Shown here: positions 11,281 to 22,100 of the stretch, piece by piece
Position numbering within the stretch: position 1 is the first letter of the stretch
How the letters are laid out: each line of letters opens with the position of its first letter
Assembly (NCBI GenBank): GCA_023374025.1
Contig: SIJG01000005.1
Location: forward strand, 2,501,850-2,565,849
Direction of reading: 5' to 3'
DNA from: Heterodera schachtii
Lineage: Eukaryota > Nematoda > Chromadorea > Rhabditida > Heteroderidae
Length of the DNA: 64,000 nt
Position numbers and translations under genes: made by a program
Notes under the pieces: generated by a model
What the model was told of the DNA's origin: nothing
Databases searched by the model: none
The model's input: only the letters and a program-made list of their open reading frames with translations

Positions 11281-11712
11281 ATGGACACACATAAGAGAGA
11301 GAAAGGGAGAGGGAGGGAGAGGAAGATAGACAGAGAGAAGGAAAGAGAGGAAGAGAGAAAGAGAGAAAGACAAAGGAAGAGAGAAAAAGAGGAAGAGAGA
11401 GAGAAGGAAAGAGAGGAAGAGAGAAAGACACAGGAAGAGAGAAAAGGAAGAGAGAGAAGAGAGAGAAGTAAAGAGAGGAAGAGAGAAAGACAAAGGAAGA
11501 GAGAAAAAGAGGAGGAGAGAGAAGTAAAGAGAGGAAGAGAGAAAGACAAAGGAAGAGAGAAAAAGAGGAAGAGAGAGAAGTAAAGAGAGGAAGAGAGAAA
11601 GACAAAGGAAGAGAGAGAAAGAGGAAGAGAGAGAAGTAAAGAGAGGAAGAGAGAAAGACAAAGGAAGAGAGAAAAAGAGGAAGAGAGAGAAGGAAAGAGA
11701 GAAAGAGAGAAT
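11281..11712. repeat. GA-rich minisatellite
   Basis: Purine-only tandem repeat of about 430 bp. The best unit is about 56 bp (gagaggaagagagaaagaca... ending gagaagtaaa) and recurs near 11471, 11528, 11584 and 11640 with small changes. It starts two bases beyond the stop codon of the RING gene (minus strand), so it forms that gene's immediate 3' flank or 3' UTR. Long Ser/Leu/Phe frames on the minus strand are by-products of the repeat. Confidence 0.9.
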
Positions 11713-11713
11713 C

Positions 11714-12633
11714 TCAGAAAACTGGCACCGCATTTGACGTGTTCGAAATTTTTTCGCGGCACAAAGGACAAGTGTTGCTCTGTTTGAACCTGGTCAAAAG
11801 AAAGAAGAAATTTCTGCCAATTAAATATTCATTTTATTTTACCATGCTTTGATGCACTCTGCGTGGAATTCATGCTGAATTAATGATTGTTAATTAATCG
11901 ATTCATTATTATCATCAATTAGTATAATTGGCATTAATTAACTATAATTGACACCCTTTCCCACCCAAATTGCCTTACTTTTATCATTAAAAATTGATGC
12001 ATAATTGGGGTCAATTAATATAATTGACATTAATTACCTAATTGGCATCCCTTTCCTGGCCCAAATTGTCTTACTTTTCCCTCAGCACATGGAAGCGTAA
12101 TAACACTTTCCCCCTGCTCATAATTGCCCAAACAAATGGCGCAGCTTTCAGCTGGTTGTTCACCATCTTTGACAATTCGTTGTGGCAATCCGTAAAATGG
12201 TTTTACTTAAAAAGCTTCATTTATTCAACAAAATTTTCATCATTTTTTATTAATTTTATCATTTATTTTAAATTTTTTAAAAGATTAGGTCTTTCGAAAA
12301 AGTCCAAATTCGTCATATAAAAAGTGCCAATGACTGTAAATCAGTGACTGAAATGACCTCACCGGCAATTTGAATAGGCGGAATGGCAGGGCCAGTTTGA
12401 GAAGCGGGTGGCAACAGATGCCGACTTGAATCTACAACAACCACAAAGCCAGCAACCACCAAAATAGGCACTGATACCACAAGAATAAGAGCAAAGAAAA
12501 TTAGTTTAATTATCCATTCAATTAATTTAAAAAACAATATAATTATGTCAATTAAGCAGCGCTTTGTTCGCCTTTTTTGGTTGCCGACGAAGCAAACTAA
12601 AAGTGCAAAAAATAAGACATTTTGGCATTTCAT
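11714..12633 (-). CDS. Membrane-anchored RING-H2 E3 ubiquitin ligase
   Basis: Likely E3 ligase that transfers ubiquitin from an E2 to a substrate at a membrane. Four exons (12633-12363, 12205-12075, 11874-11843, 11789-11714) join in phase to 169 aa with all-canonical GT-AG introns. Residues 1-18 look like a signal peptide (MKCQNVLFFALLVCF), followed by KRRTKR and a long hydrophobic region to about residue 68, so one or two membrane segments. Then KPFYGLP, a usual lead-in to this domain, and the RING: C112, C115, C130, H135, H138, C141, C152, C155. All eight zinc ligands and the Trp and CPLC of the RING-H2 type are present. Spacing is canonical except C130-x4-H135, where x1 is usual; the three extra residues E-G-K come from the end of exon 2. 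The start was chosen for the signal peptide. Specific substrate unknown; frame and splice integrity argue for a working gene. Confidence 0.82.
11915..12078. repeat. Direct duplication in RING-gene intron 2
   Basis: About 65 bp beginning 'tataattggcattaattaac' (from 11922) and running to 'ccttactttt' is repeated with changes at about 12015-12078. The second copy reaches over the exon-2 splice donor, so the intron appears to have grown by duplicating its own 5' end. Confidence 0.6.
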
Positions 12634-12883
12634 TGACTGTTTAACGTAAAGTTACCGGGTCTTTGAAAGCAAAAAACCGCTCACAACCGATTTTCGGAAA
12701 GCTGATTACGGCAATTCCCAGTCTTTACCGTTAACACAAAATCCACCAAAAGCCTGACGGATTTCCCTGGTCTGATACCAATCCCGTGGTATCCCTCGTT
12801 CGGGAATACATGGCATTCCCATGCTTCCCAATTGAGCCTACGACACATTTCACTGCGCATGCGTTTTATATATTAAGCAAAGA

Positions 12884-13168
12884 TTAATTAGCTAATTCAT
12901 TACCGTCCGCTAATTGCTCTGTGTCGTCAATTTGGTCAATGACTGTGCCCAAAAGCTGCAGCATTTGCTGCAGATTCGCCTTCGTTTTATTCGCCGTTTT
13001 TTCGGCATTTCGTCCTTTTTTGTCGACACTTTGTTTCATTTTTGTTTCCTTTTTATTTGCCTTATTTTCTTGAATAAATATTTTTAGCAATTCAATAATT
13101 ATTTGCATCTTGTTCATATTTTTCAGTGGCAGAATTTTTTCCGTCGAAATTCGGAGACGCAATGCCAA
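12884..13168 (-). CDS. Possible small coiled-coil protein
   Basis: A 94-codon frame with a Lys-rich, Leu/Ile-spaced composition suggestive of helical coiled coil (…LQQMLQLLGTVIDQIDDTEQ…) and an acidic C-terminus ending in a stop at 12884. Internal Met residues (MNKMQ) offer later starts. It lies 250 bp upstream of the RING gene on the same strand. No family recognised, no flanking exon found; could be a chance frame in AT-rich DNA. Confidence 0.2.
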   Translation of the reverse strand: MALRLRISTEKILPLKNMNKMQIIIELLKIFIQENKANKKETKMKQSVDKKGRNAEKTANKTKANLQQMLQLLGTVIDQIDDTEQLADGNELAN

Positions 13169-13194
13169 AATTTGAATCTCTAATATATTTATAA

Positions 13195-13625
13195 TTTTTT
13201 AAAATCTAGAAAAAACTTACAAAAAGCTATAACCAGAAAATTCCGAAAAATTTAGACTCACTTATTTGGTCCCTAACTTTTTTAAAACTAATTGTATATT
13301 TTTTTGAAATTTAACAAAATAATAGAGAAATCCTTTGGACTAGCTAATCATATCAAAAAAAATTAAACTTCGTTATTTCTTAAAAAATTAGTAAGGAATT
13401 AAATGCTTATGGCAATAAAAGAATGTAAGGTCGTTTAAATGCATGAAAACTGTTCAAACTTCATAACTTGAATGATTAAATCGCCCAAAGATTTCTATTA
13501 TTCTGTTAAATCTCAAATAATTATAATACTTTTAAAAAATGTTAGAGACAAAATTAGTGAGTCGAAATTTTTCGGAATTTTTGGTTATAACTCTGTAAGT
13601 TTTTTCGAGATTTTTAAAAAATTAT
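13195..13625. repeat. Fold-back palindrome
   Basis: Left arm 13200-13262 (contains 'gctataaccagaaaattcc') pairs with right arm 13557-13620 (contains 'ggaatttttggttataact') over about 60 bp with few mismatches. Together with its neighbours it belongs to a family marked by 'gttatagcc' and 'ggtatcattcgaaagc' words. Confidence 0.75.
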
Positions 13626-13757
13626 AATATAGTAGAGGATACATAGAACTACCATCTAATACCAAGTTCCATTAATTTGACTAACTTTAAGCTAACTTAT
13701 GCTTCAATTTCAGTCTGGAAAAATTATTCGAATAATTAAATCGGTACATCTCAGTAG

Positions 13758-14111
13758 GGCCTCGGCACGTTTGCGCCCTAGCAAGTTATTGGACTATAAC
13801 TTTTTTCTTTTTAAACCAAATCTAACAATCTTGGTATCATTCGAGAGCCCTTCAGATGCTCTATTAGTATGCAAAATTCCAAAAAAAATTTCATCAATTT
13901 TGAACAAATTTAAGGCCAAAAAGCTTGGAAAATTCGGTTTTTTGAATTCTTCTGGCCAAAACTTTTTTGAACCTTAACGAAATTTTTCAAAATTTTACAG
14001 GCTAATAGATGACACTTAGGGCTTTCGAATGATATCAACAATGTTGGATTTAGTTGACAAAAAAAAATCTATAGCCAAAAACCTGCTGGGGCCCAAACAT
14101 GCCGGGGCCCA
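13758..14111. repeat. Fold-back palindrome
   Basis: Left arm 13758-13850 and right arm 14018-14111 are inverted copies; the left carries 'ttggtatcattcgagagcc' and the right 'gggctttcgaatgatatcaa', and both contain a GC-rich outer block (left 'ttgcgccctagc', right 'gctggggcccaaa'). Confidence 0.75.
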
Positions 14112-14161
14112 ACTGAACTGCTCCGTAATTAAATATAATTATTTAGAGCTGAAGAGAAAAA

Positions 14162-14502
14162 CAAAAAGTGCAAAATTTGCTAAATTTTTGATTAAATCAA
14201 CTCATAACTTTTCTCAGACGCAACCAAATTGCACAATCTTCGTATCCTACTATAGGCCTCGAATTGCATAGTTATCTTGCTAAATTAAAAAAATTTTTTA
14301 TTGTTTTTCAAAAGTTGACAAATTTTCCATTTTTTTGGCTTGAACTCTTGAAAAACTTAATAAAATTTTTGAAATTTAACAAGCTAATAATGCAATTCAA
14401 GGGCTATCGTATGATACCAAGATTGTGCAATTTGGTTGCGTCTGAGAAAAGTTATGAGCGGATTAAGTCAAAAACTTAGCAAATTTTGCACTTTCTGTCC
14501 TT
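14162..14502. repeat. Fold-back palindrome with long near-perfect arms
   Basis: Arms of about 100 bp, 14162-14260 and 14388-14502, are almost perfect inverse copies (for example 'aacttttctcagacgcaac' against 'gttgcgtctgagaaaagtt'). A single strand would fold into a long hairpin. Same word family as the two palindromes just upstream. Confidence 0.85.
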
Positions 14503-14539
14503 CGGCCTAGCACCGGTCAGCGGTCTCTCCACTGTTATG

Positions 14540-14790
14540 GTTTTTCTCTTGTCTCTAGCTTCTTCGTTCTCTCCCTTCCTTTTTCTCTCTCTCTCTCGCT
14601 CTCTTTCTCTCATTTTTCTTTTATCTCTAATTCAGTTCCTCCATCTGCGTTTCCTTTCTTCCCCTCTCTTTTTTCTCTTACAGCTCGAGCTTCTCTATTC
14701 GTTTTCGTTGTTTCTATCTTTTTTCACTTTCTCTCTTATTCTTTTTCTCTGTTGCTTTTCCTTTTTTCACTTCTCTATCCCATCTTCCTT
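14540..14790. repeat. Pyrimidine-rich tract
   Basis: C/T-rich low-complexity stretch (runs of ctctct and ttctctt) about 120 bp upstream of the F-box-like gene start. It may act as promoter-proximal sequence but nothing specific is visible; the Ser/Leu-rich frame across it is compositional. Confidence 0.6.
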
Positions 14791-14911
14791 CCTAATGATT
14801 CATCCGCCGCGACCGCTGCTTCATTTGCATTTTGCCATGACAGAAAAACGGAACAACAATTGCTACTGGTTTCATTTGTGAGCTATTCCTTTGCGGGAAG
14901 TGTCCACTAAA

Positions 14912-17900
14912 ATGGACAGCCATTTAAGGAAAATGTGAGCAAAATTTTTGGATTAAAATTTAAAAGTTTCAATTTCTTAATTATTTTCCACAATTTCAGT
15001 TGGCTTTGCAATGACGTTTGGTTGGACATCTTTCCCCTTTTTGACCATGCCCAACTCGGCCTCAAAATGGCATTGATTTCATTCCGTTTCAATGCGTTGG
15101 TGGACAAATATTTCAATGGAAAATTTACGAGTTGGGGACCTGTTGGAATCCGCAAGGACATTGGACTGCCAAAACTATTTATTGTGGGAAAATCGATGGG
15201 CCTTCCATTGCCAAAACATCCGATGCCCAACAAATTTTGCTTTGAGCGACTTGAGATTGAGTAAATCAAAATTTGAAAGCATTGGCTCTATTCCAATTTA
15301 CAAGACTAATTTGGCAACTTTAATGGACCAAAACTTTTTCTATAATTATCTAAATTAAACTTTCTTTTATAATAATTTAATAGCACTAAAGGTCCCTTAT
15401 TAATCTACGAGGTTGAAAAAAAACACAAGATTCAAAAAATAGGCACAAAAATTTCGAATAGGCACTAAATAGGCAAAAAAAATTTTTTTTAATGCTTTTT
15501 AGGTATTAAAATACGTAAAAAAATTGTAAAATGATATTATTTAATAATTTAAATTTTTTTTTCTAAATAAGGACAAATTTTTAAATCGAAAAATTTTATT
15601 AAGAAAAAAATATTAAATTTTGGGATCAATTTTTAGAAAACTTTTTTCAATTCTTAGGGATGTATTTTCTGAAATTTTTTCTGCCCATTTTTAGGGGTGC
15701 ATTATTTGTTTTTATTGCATTTTTGTTAAGGATTTTTTCGAAAATCCTGAAATAGGCATTTTAGGCACAAAAACCCCGAAATAGGCAAAAATAGGCATTA
15801 TAAAAGCCATCGTAGACACCTCAAACCAAGCGGAAAACGCGTTTTTCGTGCTTATCTTTGCGTATTAATCATACATTAGCAAGGGGTGCGCCAGTCAGAC
15901 CCCCATACGTCGGACGTTTGGCGCAGGGGGGGTGCGCCAGGACCAATTTTTACTAGTATTACGTCGGCCCCCGATTTTCCCCGGCGACCTTTTTTTTTTT
16001 GGAAAGGGTGGGGCGGTCCGGCGGTGCCGATTGGCGCCGCCGGGAAAATTTTTTGAATTTTGTATGCGTTTTGCTAAGGAAATTGTTCAAATTTTAACTT
16101 TTTCCCCTTTCGGTACGACCCACCCCACGACGACCCCCCCTCCTTTACAGCCGCCCCCCTTACGACGCACGTGGGGGGGGGGGGGGGGGGGGTGCGCCGG
16201 CGCACCCCTTGTTAATGTATGGTATTAATTGCGAAAAATTTTAGGCATATGCCTAAAAAGGAAGCCCTATTGATTACAGTTGCAAATAGTAAAAATATTC
16301 GAAGTTTTTGAATACATTTTTTTAAAACAAATAAAGTCTCAAAACCAAATTTGGTCAATAAAAACAAATTTATTTGTAAATTTTTGAAAATTTCCCAAAA
16401 AATCTGATCGCATCAAAAAAAAAAACTTTTTTAATCAAGAATTTGTGAATTTTATATGAAAAATTTTAAAAAACGCGAAATAAAGCGAAAACAAAGACGA
16501 AATGCCAAAATAAGGGTAAAAACTTATAAATTAAATCAGATCCTTACTAAAAAAGCACATTTAGGCAGCTGTCAAATGATACTAAGAATGTATAATTTGG
16601 ATACTTCAATGAAAATTATTGTCCATTAAACTTATCAGGTTATTTATGGTCGTGTAAACTGCAATAGAGCCAAAGCATTTTAATCTTACACAAAAAAATC
16701 ATATTCCGCTTCAGGCACATTGATCACTCTGTCATCGCATTTCTCCGTTCAAATAAACAAATTTTTGACAGAGGCACCAATTTGTATTTGTATTTGCCGT
16801 TGTCATACAAAATCGATGTCCAACCGATTTGGAATGTTTTTGTCCGTCGAATTTGGCCGCTTTTTGCGACAAACATTCGCCATTTGTCTTTTTCCGATGG
16901 TGTCCAACTGAGCATTTTGCTTCGCCTCACTTCCCCAACAATTCTCACTGATCTCAACATTAACTCCGTTGATTCCGGGCATTTGTTCCCCGATTTGATC
17001 GGTGATGATGGGCCAAATGCAACTGCTGCCCAAATGTTGTCCAAATGGTTGCACACTCCGACAAAAGACGGGCAACCGAAGCGATTGAGTTGCCGGAGTC
17101 ATAATGCATCACGAACAAATGAATGGGTTGACAATTTCAAAGAGGTCGGTTGGGGCGAACAAATGAATGGGTCAACAATTACCAAAGGGCATTTTGAAAA
17201 ATCATGGGCTTTGATGCAAACATGGCAAAGCCAAATTTGTCGGCTCGTAATTGTGATTGGCCCTGCTAGTCTTGAATTTCTGTTGGACAAAAGTTTAGCT
17301 TGGCCTCTAGTGAGCAAAATACGGATACGGGGTGCCATGGTTGTTTTTAGGTTCTAATACACTCAATAAGTCTAATCGATTTTTATGAGCCAAATCAATT
17401 AATATAAAAAAGAAATGTGATTAATTAAGTAATCGATGATTAGGGACCCGACTTTTAGTGACGAAAAATCCCGAAATAGTTAACTAAAATAGTGACGAAA
17501 AAGTGCCAAAAAAGTGACAAAATAGTGAAAAAAGTCCGAAATAGTGACGAATAGTGACATAATTTTCAGCCAAAAATTGAGCAAAAAATTTTTTATTCAC
17601 TGATTGCATTTGCAAATGAGGAAATTTCCTTTCTAACATTTTCTTAATAAATATTGACATTTTTTAAATCAAAAATTTTGTCAAGAAAAAAAAATTGGGG
17701 GAAAAATTTTATGAAAATTTTCCAATTCTTAGTGGTATTTTTAAAAAAAATTTTATGTCGATTCTTAGGGGTGCATTTTTTGAAAAAAAATTTTAGGTCG
17801 ATTCTTAGGGGTGTATTTTTTGGTTTTATTGCATTTTTATTAAGGAATTTTCCAAAAAATGTCGAAATAGTGAAAAAAAGTGACAAAACGCCAAAAAAGT

Positions 17901-20875
17901 GAATTTTCACTATTTTAAGTGACGAAGCGCCAAAATAGTGATTTCTAGTGACGAAAAATGACGTCCAAATGAAAAAATTTTAACGCAGAAATGCGTTTTT
18001 TGAGCTCCTTTCTTCAAAACAACTTAGTAAAAAAAAAAAAAGTTTTTTTACTAGAAATCGGGTCCCTATCGATGATTATCTTCGTTTGTGACTTTCTTTA
18101 AATGTTAGCTATCTTTTGTTTTCTCGTATTATTACATTAATCAAACTTTGTGCTTTCGAGTGATACCAAAAGGATAGGGTTTATCGCAGGCCCGTAACCA
18201 GGAAAAAATTTCGGGAGGGGCAACCAAAGAGTTTTTTTTTTTTTTTTTGCTCTTCGAGCCAGAAAATTTTTTCTCCATCGTATATTTAAAATTGCCGGCG
18301 CCGACAGCAAAAATAGGAAATATCCGATTTCGCGCCAAAAAATGAATACATTTTTGCACTTTTTGGGCTTCAAGGTTCAAAAAATAAGGTAAAATAGCGG
18401 TCCGGCGGTGCCGATAGGCGCCGCCGGGAAAATTTTTTTGTTTTAATGCATTTTGTTAAGAAATTTGGTTAAAAGATTTTAAAAAATTGCCCATTTTTAC
18501 TGGAAAATTTTTTCATTTTTCATTTCGGGGGGGGGCAACTGCCCCCCCTTGCCCCCCCCTGGTTACGGGCCTGGTTTATCGTGTCCCGACATTTGCGGTC
18601 CGACATTTGCGGCCCCGACTTTTGCGGCCCGACATTTGCGGCTATGTCCAAAATCGGGTTCAAAATTAAGTTTTTTAAATCCCTGATTCCATAAACGTCC
18701 ATAAATTAGTGATTTAAAGTGCTTTTATCCGATCATTTGATCGTTAATGAATTTTTAAAAAAATAATAAAATTTTCAAACAACAGAATTAATGTTTCTAA
18801 TAAACTAGAAGACAGTTTTTTCTTAATTTTAATGTTGTTTAAGCTATCAGGGCTTGAAAAAATTCAACTTTGAATTCAATTTTGGATATAGCCGCAAATG
18901 TCGGGGCCGCAAATGTCGGGGCCGCAAAAGTCGGACCGCAAATATCGGGGCTCCGGGTTTATTAGAACATGAACAAGTTATTGTATAAAAATCAGGTATT
19001 GTCAATTGATTAGATTCATAAAGCGCACTAGAGTGTGCTGGGTCTCTTCACGGAGCATCTGATTTTCCTATGATTTTTTTATCAATTTTTTAATTACAAA
19101 TATGTTAAAATGTAATTAAGTTGAAGCTTAAATGCCAGAGTATGCATTAAACAGGGTTGCCAGATGAGATGATTTATCATCATTTTGATGATTTCAAGGG
19201 GTCAATGAAATTTTATTGATTTTTCTCTTCATTTTGAAAAAATTTTTCAAAAATGCTGATTTTTGACTCCAAATGATGATTTTTTGTTTGTAAAATGATG
19301 ATTTTGAAAATTTTCATCTGGCAACCCTGCATTAGAGCCTGTTTTTATACATAAAAGGCCTAAATTTTGGCTAAAGTTCAATTTGCTTTCCCATTAGGCA
19401 TTTCTCCGTGCCACCACTTCTTCTTCTCCTCCTCCTTCTGCCAGCTACAAAATCCAATTTATTCTTCGCGTCTCAACGCCAATTGTGCAATTTGAATTGG
19501 TCAATAGACGGACCAAAGAAAGGCTGACACTGCAAAAAGAGCCGTGGGGTTTCATTTTCAACCATTGGCTGCTGAAGCGATGCCCAATTTGGGGGAGGGC
19601 GGCGGCGCAAAGGAAAAGCGAAAATTCGAACACTTTGAACAATGTCCACTTTCGCTTAACTGGCGCCAGCAATTGCATTGGGTTAGCTAGCAGCCACGGC
19701 ACAAATGGTGGGGCTGGCACCTTCCTTTCAAATGCCATTTTAGCTATTTTTCGGGGAAAAATTAGCATAACTTTGCTCAAAAGTAACTAAATGTTGCAGT
19801 CTTGTCTTTTTTGTCTATGTCCTGAGTTACCTCTGTGATTTTTTTTATAGAAGTTAAAGCAAAAATGTCCGTTTTTAAAATTGGCCTTTTTTCAAATTTT
19901 GTAAGCTAATAGAGAAAACTCAGGACTCCGAACAATAAACAAGAATTCAAAATCATGCCAATGTTCGCAGGAGACTAAAATGGTGGATTTTTAAGAATGT
20001 ACCATCAATTGTCAGAAAATTAGGCTCTCGTATGGTTTAGAAAGCCCATTTTATTCGGAAAACAAGAGAGAGGAGAAAATTAAAAAAAAAATCGGTAGAT
20101 AGCCAAACTTTAAAAAAACTTAAAAGGATCCTTATTATTAATTATCAGCAACCTAAAGCAGTTATATGTATTTTACTCACAGGATCTATAATTTAAAAAT
20201 TTCATCCACAAAATATTTTAGTCGCCAATGAGCAAAAAGGCTATTGTGACTATAGGGTTTTTTTTATTTTGAACGAATCAGAGGTCAATTCAAGAACTTG
20301 TTTAATCGCTTCTGATCAACTTGTTTCAAAACAGGCCCGTAGCCAGGGGAAGGGGGGGTGGGAATTCCCCCCCCCCCCCGCCTCCCACCCGAAATGAAAA
20401 ATGAAAAATTTTTCCAGGAAAAATTGGCAATTTTTAAAAATTTTGTAATCAATTTTTTTTTAACAAAATGCATTAAAACATCAAAAAATTTTCCAGCGGC
20501 ACTTATCGGCACCCCGGGCCTCAATTTTACCTTAATTTTTGAACTTTGACTCCAAAATGGCAAAAAAAGAAGTAATTTTTTTTTTTTGCGAAAAACGGCT
20601 TCAAATTCCTGTCTTTGCGCTCAGACACTTAAATTTTTAAAAGAATAGTGAAGAAAAAGATTTTTACACCGAAAAGCAAAAAAAAAAGGTCTTCGGCTCC
20701 CATCTGAAATTTTTTCTTGTTATGGACCTGATCCAAAAGGCGCCCACCTTTTTTTGTTTTTTTTCCATAAAATTCATGAACAAGTGTAGAAAATTTATTC
20801 ATCAATTCGAATTACACATTTAGGCCATTGTCTCCACCAGCGGAGTTGAAAAAGAACGTAAAGTGCCATCTTTAA
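14912..20875 (+). CDS. F-box-like protein, complete gene
   Basis: Probable substrate adaptor of an SCF-type ubiquitin ligase, from a family expanded in cyst nematodes. Exons 14912-14934, 15000-15260, 16715-17144, 19398-19681 and 20824-20875 join in phase to 349 aa with no stop. Residues 8-45 form the F-box-like part (WLCNDVWLDIFPLFDHAQLG, then LKMALISFRFNALVD). The middle exon gives the conserved block HIDHSVIAFLRS…LSKWLHTP..DGQPKRL, and exon 4 the C-terminal block with FELVNRRTKERL and a later LLKRCPI. The start ATG is short: upstream DNA resembles the longer first exon of the sister gene at 26964 but contains a stop, so this copy has lost its N-terminal extension. The exon-3 donor (GTCGGT) is weak and is followed by a 44-bp partial repeat of the exon end. 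Introns of 1.5, 2.3 and 1.1 kb are packed with transposons. Confidence 0.72.
15261..16714 (+). other. Intron 2 of the F-box-like gene, repeat-filled
   Basis: Holds a 'tattgcatttttgttaagga' repeat module (15650-15790) and the complete element at 15870-16221. No coding sequence. The intron ends with TTCAG at 16714. Confidence 0.65.
15870..16221. mobile_element. hAT-like TIR element with G-run
   Basis: Inverted ends of about 22 bp (CATACATTAGCAAGGGGTGC against its inverse) with a perfect 8-bp duplication GTATTAAT on both sides (15862-15869, 16222-16229). The interior includes a run of about 20 G at 16172-16192 and one copy of the GC-rich hairpin module near 16018-16044. It sits in intron 2 of the F-box-like gene. 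Confidence 0.88.
17441..18068. mobile_element. hAT-like TIR element
   Basis: Ends TAGGGACCCGACTTTTAGT and the inverse ACTAGAAATCGGGTCCCTA; perfect 8-bp duplication TCGATGAT at 17433-17440 and 18069-18076. The interior has tandem 'atagtgacgaaaaa'-type words and the recurring 'gtgtatttttt...tattgcattttt' module. Located in intron 3 of the F-box-like gene. Confidence 0.9.
18187..18573. mobile_element. hAT-like TIR element
   Basis: Ends CAGGCCCGTAACCAGG and CCTGGTTACGGGCCTG are exact inverses; perfect 8-bp duplication GTTTATCG (18179-18186 and 18574-18581). One GC-rich hairpin module lies near 18400-18426. Located in intron 3 of the F-box-like gene. Confidence 0.93.
18584..18952. repeat. Inverted repeat built of GACATTTGCGG units
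   Basis: The left arm (18584-18645) is a short tandem of CCCGACATTTGCGG-like units; the right arm (18890-18952) is the inverse tandem (CCGCAAATGTCGGGG). The arms continue into further complementary sequence (around 'gctatgtccaaaa' and 'ttttggatatagc'). It immediately follows the target duplication of the preceding element. Confidence 0.75.
19152..19329. mobile_element. Short TIR element
   Basis: Ends CAGGGTTGCCAGATGA and TCATCTGGCAACCCTG are exact inverses over 16 bp. Flanks share CATTA but not a clean 8-bp duplication (GCATTAAA versus CATTAGAG). A relative with diverged ends lies at about 35026-35110. Confidence 0.75.
20333..20733. mobile_element. Degraded relative of the 18187-18573 element
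   Basis: The left end CAGGCCCGTAGCCAGGGG matches the other element; the right end is diverged (GTTATGGACCTG). Flanks TTTCAAAA and ATCCAAAA are consistent with an old 8-bp duplication. The interior carries one GC-rich module near 20492-20518 and C-runs. It sits in intron 4 of the F-box-like gene. Confidence 0.6.
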
Positions 20876-21167
20876 TTCGGCGGAAGTGAATTAGATTTGG
20901 GAAAATGCCGATTTTTTGACTTCTCGATGCATATGAATGCAAGAATTACAAAATGTACAATTTCATTTTATTTATAAATTATAAATTCACAGAAATTACA
21001 ATTTGCAGTGAAAATATCCCGTTCGAAAATAAAATGGAAAAATTTGGCAAAAAATTAAACCGAAAATCAGGAGAAAACATCCAAATAACTTGTCCCAAAT
21101 ATTTCAGCAAATTTCCATTCGTGAAATTTTTCTGAAATTTAAAATATTAAAAAATCACCTAATTTAT

Positions 21168-21230
21168 TAGGGATGTGCGAGAGTCTCGGTTCTCGATTCC
21201 CGACTCGGGAAATTTCTAAGAAGCTAAGCG
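21168..21230. mobile_element. Solo left end TAGGGATGTGCGAGAG
   Basis: A terminal sequence TAGGGATGTGCGAGAG followed by 'tctcggttctcgattcccg'. The inverse of the same end occurs at 25600-25674, and another copy starts at 63989 and leaves the window. The flanks of the first two do not match, so they are not simply the two ends of one 4.5-kb element. TAGGGATG is the kind of end seen in Ac-like hAT transposons. Confidence 0.55.
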
Positions 21231-21721
21231 ATTAAGCATCTCACAAAAAAGACATAATTTATAAATTGCGAAAAAGTCTGCTTTTGTGAATTTTTAATGT
21301 TCTTTAAAATGTAACTTCTTTAGGAGATGACTTAATCGCTTAGCTTCTGCTTAATCATAGCTTCTAAACTTGAAAAGCATTCGAATGAAACCAAGTTTTA
21401 AGAAATTGGCCGACTAAAAAGAAAGTTATGGCCACACCAATTTAAAATTATACGAGTTGCCATTGACCCGCCCAAATGATTCCGACAAGAAGGTGAAGCG
21501 TTTTTCTTGGGTAGTTTAGGTGCTAATCAAAAATCCGGCGTCAAAACTGCAAATATCTTTATTTTATCGATGATTTTTCAAAAAAGTAAAAAATGGATTT
21601 ATTTTAAAAACCCGCAAATATGTCAATGATTTCTAAAAAATCAAAGAAAGCCCTGAGGGCCGCAAAGCGGCACGACAATGGCGAGCATGCGAAGACGGAG
21701 CAAGTAGTGTGGGACGGGTAC

Positions 21722-22100
21722 ATGTCAACTCGCCGACGCACAACTCGCCGACGGACTAATCTTTTGTTCGTAACTTTTTTCTTTTTCTACAAATTTTTAT
21801 AGAATTAATGTTAAACGGAAGCTTTAAGTGTTTAAAAACTATCATTAAGCAGATGTTAAGCGATTAAATAATTCTCCAAAGAGTTAAAAAATAAAACTCA
21901 TGAAATTCACATCTTTTTCAATTTTTTGCATAATAAAAATTATAACTCTTTGGAGAATTATTTAATCGCTTAACATCTGCTTAATGATAGTTTCTAAACA
22001 CTTAAATCTTCCGAATAACATAAATTTTATAAAAATTGGTAAGAAAAGAAAAAAGTTACGAACAAAGTCGGCGAGTCGTGCGTCGGCGAGTTGAACTGTT
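21722..22100. repeat. Near-perfect 380-bp fold-back palindrome
   Basis: The outer parts pair as 'caactcgccgacgcacaact' on the left and its inverse near 22080-22100; the inner parts pair through 'aataattctccaaagagtta' and its inverse. Almost the whole length is self-complementary around a centre near 21905. No matching flank duplication recognised. Confidence 0.85.

Noticed and set aside
11039..11771. Ser/Leu/Phe-rich frames of 169-190 codons on the minus strand
   Set aside because: They are translations of the GA minisatellite; three frames are open at once and none has domain content. The true coding exon in this area is the short last exon of the RING gene (11789-11714).
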